A stretch of DNA of 64,000 bases from NCBI RefSeq assembly GCF_018446385.1, contig NW_024589890.1, positions 1 through 64,000 of the forward strand, in the 5' to 3' direction. A program made the position numbers and the translations under genes. The notes beneath the pieces were generated by a model. It worked only from the letters and a program-made list of their open reading frames with translations, was not told the origin of the DNA and ran no database searches. The DNA comes from Zingiber officinale (taxonomy: Eukaryota; Streptophyta; Magnoliopsida; Zingiberales; Zingiberaceae). Positions within the stretch are counted from its first letter, which is position 1. The number at the start of each line of letters is the position of its first letter. Shown here one piece after another: positions 12,322 to 22,780 of this stretch.

Positions 12322-14775
12322 ATGGAGAGAGTCATCTCCACGAAAGCCCTTCTTTCCCTCCCCTCCAAGCCTCACCCTCGCGCCTTCCATCCTCTCCCTT
12401 CCCTCCGCAGTCGCTTCCCCTCCCCCGCCCTCCGCGCTCCCCATGGCTTCGGCTCCCAGGACAGACCCACCTCGATCTCCGTAGCGAATCCCCAAAGGTT
12501 GCTCCTTTACCCATCTGCCACCGGTAGACAGAGGAAAGGTCCGATTTTTAGGGCAAGCGCGGCGATTCCGGCCGACGGAGCCGGACTTGTCGACGAAAAG
12601 GCGAGCCCCAAGTTCCTGGGAGTCGAGTTGTCAACTCTCAAGAAGATAGTCCCGCTTGGGATCATGTTCTTTTGTATTCTGTTCAATTATACCATTCTTA
12701 GGGACACCAAGGATGTGCTGGTGGTGACGGCCAAGGGGAGCAGCGCCGAGATCATTCCATTCTTGAAGACCTGGGTGAACTTGCCCATGGCCATCGGATT
12801 CATGCTTCTGTACACCAAACTGTCGAACGTGCTGTCAAAGGAGGCTCTTTTCTACACCGTGATTATGCCCTTCATCGCTTTCTTCGGAGCCTTTGCGTTC
12901 CTGCTGTATCCCATGCGCGACGCCATCCATCCCACCGCGCTGGCCGACAGGCTCTTGGCAGCGCTCGGTCCGAGCTTCCTTGGCCCGGTTGCAATTCTGA
13001 GGATTTGGAGCTTCTGCCTGTTCTATGTGATGGCCGAGCTATGGGGAAGTGTGGTTATCTCGGTCCTCTTCTGGGGTTTTGCCAACCAGGTGACACATTG
13101 GAATCACTTTCTTGAATAATTTCTTTCACAATTTCATCCAAAAACAACTTTGCAGGGTTCTTATACAGTTCATTAATCTGTTTCTTCATCAAAATTTTAT
13201 CACATTCAAAGTTTCTTCCTAATTTGAGGCCCTGCATTTTCCAGATTACTACCCTTGAGGAAGCCAAAGAGTTCTACCCATTGTTTGGACTTGGAGCTAA
13301 TATTGCCCTCATCTTCTCTGGACGCACAGTGAAGTTCTTCTCTAACATGCGTAAGAATTTGGGGCCAGGGGTCGATGGCTGGGCAATTTCACTCAAAGGA
13401 ATGATGAGTATCGTCGTTCTCCTTGGCCTTGTAATATGTGGAATCTATTGGGGTGTGAATAAGTTTGTTGTAAATGATCCATCCATTCCAAGAACAGAAC
13501 GCAAAAAGAAGGTTCTATCATATGATCAATACTGTGCTTTATTTGATTCCTTCTCTTCTGTGGCACTAGTTATTAAAGATAAATCTATTGCAGGAGAAGC
13601 CGAAGCTAGGTATGAACGAGAGCCTGAAAGTTCTTCTGTCGTCTCGATATGTAAGAGACCTTGCAACCTTGGTGGTTGCTTATGGTATAAGCATCAACCT
13701 TGTAGAAGTCACATGGAAATCAAAGCTCAAGGCACAGGTAACACTATGCTCATATTGTACTTGTCCCAACTATTTGGGTTCTGCTATGGTGAATCGAATT
13801 CCTCCATTGAGCTCAAAACAAGATAATATCACTAGTGATTCGCCTTTGAACTTATGTTTCTGCATATCCATTTGACAGTTCCCTAGTCCAAATGAATACT
13901 CATCCTTCATGGGTGATTTTTCAACTGCTACTGGAATTGCAACATTCACAATGATGTTGGTAGGAAGATGGATTCTCCGGAAATTCGGGTGGGGAGTTGC
14001 AGCTATGATCACTCCCACAGTTCTACTGCTCACAGGAGTTGGGTTCTTCTCGCTAATTCTGTTCAGTGAGCCATTGGCTCCCCTATTGGGCAGTTTTGGT
14101 ATGACTCCTCTGCTTGCAGCTGTTTTTGTTGGTGCACTTCAGAACATTTTCAGCAAGAGTGCAAAATACAGCTTGTTTGATCCTTGCAAAGAAATGGCTT
14201 ACATTCCTATGGACGAAGAGATGAAGGTCAGTTTAATTCATCCACTAATCTTTGTATGAACATATACATCTGCCATGGTTATTCATGGACATCAAAATGA
14301 AACCAGTTAGTGTATTGGAAGAGAATTGGTACAGATCTTCTAGTTTCACTTAGGCCTTTCGATATTCTTTGTATTACAGGTCAAAGGGAAGGCTGCTATT
14401 GATGTTGTCTGCAACCCCCTAGGAAAATCTGGAGGTGCCTTGATCCAGCAGTTCATGATCTTGACATTCGGTTCTCTGGCAAACTCAACTCCTTACCTGG
14501 GAGGAATACTTCTAGTGATTGTTCTGGCATGGTTAGGCGCTGCGAGGTCCTTGGACTCTCAGTTCTCGCCTTTGGCCAAGCAGCAGTTCGAGAAGGAGAA
14601 GATGCTGAAGGCAAGTGAACCTTCAGTCATCGAGCAGAAGGAGAATGGTTCTCTTCATGAATCCACAGCAAGTGAGAACTCGTCGAACGGGTCACCGGCA
14701 AAAGAAGAACTTGCTACTGAATCGGAGACTTCAGCAGGAACCAGCCATGGTCAGCAGAGTTACACTTCAAGGTAG
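12322..14775 (+). CDS. AATP: Plastid envelope ATP/ADP translocase (AATP/NTT)
   Basis: Five exons (12322-13089, 13245-13511, 13594-13737, 13879-14226, 14380-14775) give a 640-residue protein, close to the family's usual ~620. The chosen start (MERVISTKALLSLPSKP) aligns with the Arabidopsis AATP1 N-terminus. An in-frame ATG at 12238 lies further upstream but adds residues absent from the family. Residues 1 to about 90 are Ser/Pro/Arg-rich and act as a chloroplast transit peptide. The rest is the ~12-helix TLC-type carrier with hallmark motifs NYTILRDTKDVLVVTAKGS, FYPLFGLGANIALIFSGRT, KYSLFDPCKEMAYIP and VCNPLGKSGGALIQQFMI. The C-terminal tail is Ser/Glu-rich and variable, as in relatives. The protein exchanges cytosolic ATP for stromal ADP across the inner envelope and feeds starch and lipid synthesis in heterotrophic plastids. 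The gene looks intact. Confidence 0.95.
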
Positions 14776-15234
14776 CACCAGAAATTAAGATGTTAGGAAT
14801 GGTAAGGAGTTTTAGGTGCTGTAGCTATCAATGTAGGAATAATATGAAGAACTGATGGTCAGAACTCTGTTCTTCGGGTCTTTTTCGATATGTTCTGCTA
14901 TGATTTGAGTCTTTTTTGGTGGCCATTGACCAAAATATGTTTCAATTGTTTGGAATTTTCTCAGAAAATGCACTGTTCTTTTTATTGCATTATCATTTCA
15001 TGTAACTTCTGGGTTGAGTCGTTTGACAAGCTTCCTTCCAGTCTTGTATGTTATTTATTTGTGTAATTGTTCACTAGGTAAATTCACATATAATAAAAAA
15101 AGATAGTTCAGACAATAAAGTATAGTAAATTTTATAAAAATAAATATGAGTTCCACGAAGGAAAAATTAATAAAGTATTCCAAATCATCATTCTTCTACA
15201 ATTTATATGTAAATGGAAATATGTTCCCGGAGTT
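14776..15234 (+). other. AATP 3' UTR and intergenic DNA
   Basis: This is the probable 3' UTR up to about 15060, followed by AT-rich DNA. No gene is seen. Confidence 0.5.
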
Positions 15235-15425
15235 ACAGTGTCACGATAGAATATTCAAGTTATTACTCAAATATTTACGATTCGATATCTAATTATGATG
15301 TATTTATATGAATTTTTCCTTCAAATGGAGGGCATAATTAAAAAATACTAGACTTCTAGATTGATCGTCGTGTGTACTTTTTGATTTATCTTGATGACCA
15401 ATAGAAAATTTCCATGGAGTTAGAT
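15235..15425 (+). mobile_element. SINE-like repeat (family B)
   Basis: This is the best preserved of three copies. Its front contains gtcacgatagaatattcaag and a B-box-like acgattcgatatc. The tail contains tttatcttgatgaccaatag, matching 11080-11295 and 35870-36010. Confidence 0.55.
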
Positions 15426-15789
15426 CGATCACCGCAAAAATAATTAATAAAATTAATTAAAATTATCTTCTTTTTTTTAAATGTAAACGAAAATCTTCAG
15501 ACAATAAACACGAAAATCTATCTTCATCTTCATGGAAGCCGTAAGTCCTAAATCCATCTAATTCATAACCTAAATTTAAAATTTTGTTATCTTTTATATA
15601 TATAAGCCCCAAATTTATATATATGATTTGTGGATTGACTGTCGTGGATTAGATTGAGTTAGAACTTTTTAACCCGTCAAACGGATCCGCCCGTCCCACC
15701 CAATCAAATGGCTGGCCCGCCCCGGTCGGCCCGTCTGCTCTAAAAATTTGTTCATAAGAACACATCTGCTATTTGACTACTTTGGAACA

Positions 15790-16130
15790 GCAAATAAAGT
15801 GAGAGGTGAGATTACTCTGCGGAGGTCCAGACTCTAATGCGTTGCCCGCACGACGCCGACCTTCCACAGTTTGTTTATTTCCTAAACGCCAACGCCGTGA
15901 TTCCCCTCACCGTCTTCCATTCTAGTCGAGTTACCGCTCGCGAACTAAGTTTAAGCCCCGTTCCACTTCCCATTAAAACCCTTCCCCTTCGATCCCTACG
16001 TTTTTCCTTTCCCGGAAAGGGTAGCAGTCCCTTGGTGCTCGGAGATTTTTTCGTCGAGGTAGCCGAAGGATTCCCAAGGAGAGAGAACGACGGCCGGATC
16101 TTGGGCCTGATGAGGGTGCGCCAATTATTG
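15790..16130 (+). promoter_or_regulatory. Probable promoter and 5' UTR exon of the RABA5-type gene
   Basis: A GC-rich block with UTR character lies 4 kb upstream of the Rab start codon. The splice acceptor tcatttgcag at 20001-20010, 58 bases before the Rab ATG, shows that a leader exon must lie upstream, and this block is the best candidate. It holds an open frame of 124 codons (15837-16211) that looks like no known protein. The exact donor is not certain. Confidence 0.4.
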
Positions 16131-17929
16131 CCGTCCGCACGTGGTACGATCGATTTTGGTGCTCAAAGTCGGATCTGTTGGACTTTGGTGAATCCCGTGT
16201 TCACTGTCTAATTCTGAATATTTTACTTCCAATTGTGATCTGGTTCTAGCAAATTTTAGATTAAGTGTTAGGTTTTCGTGCCTGTTCTTACAATTTTTTT
16301 TTGTTGTTCTCTATGAGATTGGTCAGTTGGTTTTCTTTTCTTCCTTTATTTTTCTTTCTTTCGAAGAAATTTTCCTTTTTTGCTTCATATTTTTTTTTTC
16401 TTACGAGTCGGTTCATCTTCCTTTTGTCTGTTTATAGTGAATCAAATTGAAATGTATGGTAAAGTTATCTTTTTTTCATCATCGTATTATTCAGGGACCT
16501 TTCTTTGCATGTTGTATGCTTATGAACTGATCTTCTCCTCTTGACATACGCAAGTTACTTGTCGTAGATTTGCTTTGAACGGTTGTCTGTGGAGTATTCT
16601 CTGGAAAACTAGATTTTATATCTTAACCTCCATTGTTTAGTTCAGTAGATTGGGTTACGAATCTTAGGTGCAGGATTGTAATTTTGAAGTGTAATGTCGC
16701 TTAAATAGTGATGTGAAGACCAACATGAGGGTAATAAAGAAATTGACAAAAAAAATCAAATTCCTAATTCCGGAATTACTTTAATGCCCTGCATATACTT
16801 TTCCAAATCTTAGACTTTGCTCATACCTCCCTTTTTCATATCCATGATTTGTAAAAGAAGACAAGGTTATTCCCAATTACCGATTATTGAAGTTTTGACA
16901 ACTTTAGCATCATGCACAATTGTAATTCAAATTATGGTGGTGTTTTTTATCAACCACCTTATCAATGCATGCTTTGGCTGAGGGTAGAAACCGTAGATCA
17001 ATGGGTCCGTTCATCTAGCCTACATGTTGAATGGGGAAAGTAATTTTCTGATGTCTTTATGTTTAATTCTCCTTTATTATTAACTTCTCTTTGTCCACCG
17101 CAGATTAGTTTATTGCATATAATGGACGACTTACCCAATGATCTGGTATTGAGTGATTATGCTGCATGTGTAAATTTGATAGTCATCATATGGTCAATTT
17201 GCATGAATTTGTTTGGAAATGGCATGTGATTTTGTTCATTTATGCAATAAATATGCTCTTTGAAGTATCAGTATCACATGGTAATTCATATAATGGTTTT
17301 TTGGCTCATAATAATTTCTTTTGCTTCGAAACCTGTTGCATTTTGATGCTTATGATGGGTTTTTCATCACATAAGACTGAGTCGGTTGGGTTTGGAAACA
17401 TCTTGTATTCCTTGTGAGAGAACCATTTAAACTGGACCACTGCTAGCTGCAACTAGTGCTCTATTATGTTTTTAGGAGTGTCAACTTTCGTTGTGACTGA
17501 AATCTCCTCCTCATTTAAGCAGTCTGGAGAAAATGGCAGTTATAAGAAATTGTAAGCTTAATATTTGTTGAGGATGTTTCTGAGTTGAAGTGGTACAAAC
17601 CAGAAGTTGTACATGAAAGTTAGAGCTGAATCAGTTAGATGTGCCAATTTTAGGGAAGAGGTAATCTTGAGCACAATGTAGGGCCACAATTTATGGGAAG
17701 AATGTTGAAAGGTCTATATTCATATTATGGAAAATCTTAGGTCTTTAGACTTCCTCAATGTGATAAGTGTTAGAGTTAATGTCTTCAGTTCGAAGGATCA
17801 CTCTATATGGTAGTCATCTTTGTAGTTTTGTTTTGGTTCAGATTGGAAATTTTGGGTAGATGTTAAATTTGCAGTATTGCCCAGCTCCTTGCTGCAAGTG
17901 ACCTGCTCTTTATTTATGGTGTTGCACCC

Positions 17930-18235
17930 ATAGGGCGACCAAGTTCAATGTGAGATTTAATTGCAAAGGATTAGAGAGGTATCAGCTAATTTAACTAAAA
18001 AGGCTTATATATCTTTGAAAGGGAAATTAATTGGTCAAAATTTTGCAGATAGAGAAGCAGGAAAATGCCATGTGTTTGTGGAACTCTCACTGCGACCAAG
18101 CTCAATGTGAGATTTAATTCTAAAAGATTGGAGAGTTTCTCTGCAAATTTAACTAAAAAGGTTTATATACCTTGAAATAGAGATCAATGGATCACAATTG
18201 TGCAGATAGAGGGCAGGGAAATGTCATGAAACTCA
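17930..18235 (+). repeat. ~155-base tandem duplication in the presumed RABA5 leader intron
   Basis: The segment gcgaccaagttcaatgtgag… near 17936 recurs as gcgaccaagctcaatgtgag… near 18093. Both run through gatttaattc/gc, aaatttaactaaaaagg and gcagatagag. The copies differ at about one position in six or seven, so the event is old. Confidence 0.75.
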
Positions 18236-19097
18236 GTGAAGATTTTGCTTTCCACCGAAGATTACTAATATTTCACTTTATCTATTGAAGTTTTTTCATA
18301 ATAATCGCATTTTTTGTTGATATGTGATAAAAAATTTTGGTCTTGCTTTTATTTTGCCATCTATCATATTTACATATAAATTTAATCCTAGTGAAACAAA
18401 TTATGATGCTATATTTGCTTCAATACTATTAATATGAATTAGTTTCTGAATAATCACAAAGCATGCAACTCATTTATCTCTATTTGTTGTTCAACGATCT
18501 AAGTGTTTGTTGTCTGCATAGAAACATTTAAAAGAAATAAATGGGTTAATTAAAATGGTTCTTAAGTTTAAGGTAGTGGGTTTTGATTTCCCAAACTCCT
18601 TATTTACCATCAGTCCATTTCAATGGCTAATGGTCATTGGAGAAAAAAGAAAAAGGAAAAAATAGGAATATAGATAGTTTTATTTTCCAAGTTCCAGTGT
18701 TGGGTTCATTTCTTCAACTTGAAGATGGATAGCTGAGGATGGAACATATTCTCATTTTTTTTCTTTTTTCTGAAATTGGTTTGGTACATTGCATTTCTAC
18801 AAAATTTGATTGTGGGATTATCATTTATTTTTAAGTATTATCTTGCTTTTTCTCTAAGACATTGACTTCAACTTTTACCGTTGTACCTTGAAAACTCATG
18901 GATCAATTTGAGGCTAGTAATTTAGCTCACCTCTAGGTATTATCAAATATTCTAATGATGAAATTCAAACTTGAGACCTTTTGGTTTCTCACTTGACAGC
19001 TTAAATGTGTTAAGTTACATGTCTCATAATGGTTTGGCCTTTAGACAATATTTCAGCTAGAAACTATGAAGTTTTGTTAGTTCAATTGGGATTGCAT

Positions 19098-19120
19098 CTT
19101 CTTCTTCTTCTTCTTCTTCT
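19098..19120 (+). repeat. CTT microsatellite
   Basis: A run of about seven CTT units is followed by CT repeats. It lies within the presumed leader intron of the Rab gene. Confidence 0.9.
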
Positions 19121-19134
19121 CTCTCTTTATCCCA

Positions 19135-19335
19135 CAGGCTGGCATAGTTGGTTCATGTAAGAGTGTTGTTGCCAATAGGTCTGTGATCGATTCCCAGTAG
19201 GTGTAGAATGCCCCGCTGGTTGCCTCAACTCTTCCTTGCATATGCTGTTGTTCCTAGGCGAAGTTCCTCATGATTTATCTCCCTTCGAGACCATGGGGGG
19301 GCCACCTTGTTTCACCTTTTGCTGTCAATATATAT
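19135..19335 (+). mobile_element. tRNA-derived SINE (family D)
   Basis: An A-box-like catagttggttcatgtaaga is followed ~35 bases later by a B-box gtgatcgattcccag. A body then contains tgatttatctcccttcgaga and a G run, and the unit ends near a short TA repeat. The layout is that of a Pol III tRNA-derived SINE. Its tail vaguely resembles that of family A. Confidence 0.6.
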
Positions 19336-20068
19336 ATATGAACTGAAGATTGATGGTCATCCCTCTTAAAAGCAGACAGAAGAAACTTATGGGCAATTAA
19401 TGTGATAGCATGAACCAAAAATAGGCCATCCTGAACTCTGTTTTAGTTTCTTTTCACTTATTGTGTTTTAATTTTATGTTGAGACAATGTTATTTATCTT
19501 GTGTATACCTTGTTTGGTCCATTGGAGCATAGTTAGTCCTCCTTTGTTTTTCTTTTAGATGTGATAGATGCTTAAACAGAGGGGAAGGTGTTGCAAATAC
19601 AGGGAGGCCCAAAGAAGATATTATTAATGTAACAAAGACTGATTCAATCAGTTTGAATATTATTGGTGATATTACAAAGTTCAGTGCGGTAAGATTTATG
19701 ATGATGCCAATTATTGTTGTTTATCAAGAAAAAAATTGCATACAAAATGTTCATAGGAAGCCAATGGATTCTATTGATGGAATAGTTGAATCGAGTGGAA
19801 GGTGGGAGTAATAGGGGAAGATTAAAGAAAACAATATTCAATAATAATGCATTATTTAAAGTGTAAAATAGAAGTTAGACACTTAGGATACTACTGAATT
19901 TTACATGATTGAGATTTTGTTGTCATCATGCCTCCACCTTCGTCTAGTACACTTATTTTTTACTAGCAAAAATTAAATTAATAGTTCAATATTAATACAT
20001 TCATTTGCAGTTTTGGCTATGATTATCTACTGACCACCAGGAGAGCCATCAGTGAGAAAGTCAAAAAG

Positions 20069-20931
20069 ATGGCCAACAATGGAGATGAACAGCAAAGTGA
20101 GGACTATCTTTTCAAAATTGTTATGATTGGCGATTCAGCTGTGGGGAAGTCAAATTTGCTCGCAAGGTTTGCACGGAATGAATTCTATCAAAATTCCAAA
20201 TCCACCATTGGTGTTGAATTCCAGACTCAGAAGATGCTCATTGATGGAAAGGAAATTAAAGCTCAGATTTGGGATACTGCTGGTCAGGAACGCTTCAAGG
20301 CTGTTACATCTGCATATTACAGAGGTGCAGTAGGAGCACTTCTTGTTTATGATATCAGCAGGCGTCGGACATTCGAGAGTATCAGTCGATGGTTGAATGA
20401 ACTACATGGTAAGCACCAATGTCTCATTTTATCATCCATAGAGTTTTAATGGCAACACTGGCCATTTGTTTTAATGACAACTGAGGATTTGCTGACTAAA
20501 TATTATCGAATTTACTGATCGAAACAATCATATTACAATATCTCGATCCGGCAATATTGAAAGATAATTTCAGTTGACAATTGTTTGGCATTTCAACAGC
20601 ACATTCTGACATGAATGTCGTGATCATCTTGGTTGGGAACAAAACTGATCTCAAGGACGCAAGGGAAGTCGACACAGCGGAAGGCAAGGCCATAGCTGAA
20701 ACTCAAGGTCTCTTCTTCATTGAAACTTCTGCGCTCGACTCCTCCAATGTTGCAGCAGCCTTCGAGACCGTGGTGAAAGAGATCTACCACATTTTAAGTA
20801 GGAAAGTATTTCAATCTCAAGCGCAGAAGCACGAGGCAGTGGCGGTGTTAGGCAGCGGGAAGTCTGTGGTTTTACAGGGAGATGGAAGCGATACAAATGA
20901 TGGAGCCCGGGGATTTCCATGCTGCTCTTGA
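20069..20931 (+). CDS. RABA5A: Rab GTPase of the RABA5 (Rab11-like) clade
   Basis: Two exons (20069-20408 and 20600-20931) encode 223 residues. All Rab elements are present: P-loop GDSAVGKS (21-28), switch I STIGVEF (45-51), WDTAGQE (68-74) with the catalytic Gln at 73, NKTD (127-130) and ETSALDS. The C-terminus GFPCCS supplies the prenylated cysteines. [15 protein letters not shown] and DISRRRTF place it closest to Arabidopsis RABA5a. RABA GTPases act at the trans-Golgi network and recycling endosome in traffic to the plasma membrane and cell plate. The single coding intron interrupts the Ala codon between ELH and HSDMN. An acceptor 58 bases upstream of the ATG shows that the leader is spliced too. 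The gene looks intact. Confidence 0.95.
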
Positions 20932-21326
20932 AATGAACTGTATAAGCTTCTTCTGAGTTTCGTTTTTCCAGAACTACTTCAGATTCACTTCATTTCATTT
21001 ATCTTCAATGTAAAGGGGTATACGTGCCGATGTTCTTTTCGTTTTGGTATAATGGTGGAATGGTGATTTGCCCATGGATGAGATTGAATACCAGCATTCA
21101 AAATTCTACTGAAATAGATCAAGAAGTTGCCATGGATGAGCTTGAATCCCCAAGTACAATTCTATATATTTTCAAATGCAAATTTTAAAACTTTAAAGTT
21201 TCGTTATTGTATTTTTGAAATATCATTTGAAAGGATTTCATTTCAAGTTTGGCGTTTTCCGTTTTTGACTTTCTGATTTATTTATTTATTTATTTTTAAG
21301 ATATAAAGGGGTTGCTTCTACTTTAA
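20932..21326 (+). other. 3' UTR of RABA5 and short intergenic DNA
   Basis: This contains a short imperfect duplication (atttgcccatggatgagatt near 21067, agttgccatggatgagcttg near 21124). Otherwise nothing is recognised before the transposon at 21327. Confidence 0.5.
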
Positions 21327-22690
21327 GGGAGTGTATTCAACGTTGAACTTTTAATTACTTTGAATGATTTTTGTGGATTTTAAAAGTCTAGGTGTATTCA
21401 ATTTAGACTTTTATAAACTCTATAGAAATCTAATGATATCCAAATTAGATTTTTATAGAGTTTTAAAAAGTCATGTGGTATTCAAACTCGACTTTTTAAA
21501 ACTCTATGAAAATCTTTTGGTATCCAAAATTTTAATAGATTTTCATGGATTCTTTTAGAATTCCTTAGATATAAATTTTAACCAATGAGAGCTCTCCAAA
21601 ATACTTGGTATAAGTTTAAATATAAAATAAAAAATCTTCTCCTTACCCTTGAGATTTCTATAGACTTCAAATCATTTTAATTTTTTACGAATAAGTTCTT
21701 TCTCTTGTCGCTCCTCGATTTTGATTATTTCTTTGAGTCCCATCTAGAGCCTACCAATATAATAATATACAGTCCAACTTGATACATATTCAACCAAGAA
21801 TCTTCACCACTTTGATCAAATTTAACACTGTTCTCGATGTTATTTCTTTACCACCTTGATCACGTCGACGGTCTACCATAGAGATTACTTTAGGGGTGTG
21901 TTAACCTCTGTTATAAAATTAACTATACATGTGTTTTTTTTAACATTATTATTATTTATTTATTTTAATTTTATTCTTTTCTTTATTTTTTTGTTTTTAA
22001 GGTTTACGTTTTTTTTTAATTTACGTTTTTTTTAGTTTATGTTTTTTTAAAAAGATTTTTACTTTACTTTTTTTAGTTTATGTTTTTTTTTAAATTTTTA
22101 CGTTTTGCTTTACGTTTTTTTAGTTTAAGTTTTTTTTTAAAGTTTATATTTTTTTTTCTTTACATTTTTTTAAAATTACGATTTTTTTAGTTTACCCTTT
22201 TTTTAGTTTATGTTTTTTTAATTACCCTTTTTTAATTTTTCTTTAATTTTTTTTTAAAGTTTACTGTCTTTTTTAAAATAAAATTTTTATTATAAAAAGT
22301 TTAACCATAATTTTTTTCACAAGGAGTGTTGTTATGATGAATTTCTAGTTGAACCAGATAAAAGTTTCATCATCCTTACCAGAACAAGTTCATGGTATCG
22401 ATTGCTTTGATCAATTATCTGATACTCAAGAATAACAACGAGCAAATGTCAATGCATGGAGAGATACAATAGCGAATCGAATTTGGAGCGATGTTTATCA
22501 TATTGGCAATAACGAAATGAATTTTTCTTTTTCATAAATCCACAAGTTTCCATGAAAACGTTTATAAATATCTACAAAAATCTTGTAAAAAAATCTATAG
22601 AACTCCATATAATTCTTTTTACAACTATACAAAATTCTATATAAATTAATAAAAATCAATCAACTCTACAAAAAGTCTATCATTAAGTCC
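21327..22690 (+). mobile_element. PIF/Harbinger-type DNA transposon, internally deleted
   Basis: The left end gggagtgtattcaac follows TAA (21324-21326), the usual PIF/Harbinger target. Subterminal motifs such as tagacttttataaactctat recur on the left and, inverted, on the right (…ctctacaaaaagtct near 22660). Near 22420-22500, with small frame breaks, a reading frame gives a tail like NAWRDTIANRIWSDV, the typical C-terminus of Harbinger transposases, preceded near 22345 by DEFLVEPDK. The rest of the transposase is gone. The middle (about 21940-22300) is an extreme T-rich tract of degenerate ttacgttttttttag units. The outermost right terminus is not recognisable. The element ends ~90 bases upstream of the next gene's start codon. 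Confidence 0.65.
21935..22300 (+). repeat. T-rich degenerate minisatellite
   Basis: Units of roughly 15-25 bases built on (t)ttacg or tttatg followed by 6-9 T residues repeat across about 360 bases. The strand asymmetry is extreme: T dominates the plus strand. It lies inside the PIF/Harbinger derivative. Confidence 0.75.
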
Positions 22691-22780
22691 GTTAAATTTG
22701 CGTGGCAGATCGCATCGCGGACGACTTCCTCACTTCTCTCCGATCCCTAGTCGCCGCCCTCGAGGAAGGAGAAGGACGCC

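Noticed and set aside
12171-12527. Alternative frames at the 5' end of AATP
   Set aside because: They are GC-rich shadows of the transit-peptide exon. The frame starting at 12322 matches the family.
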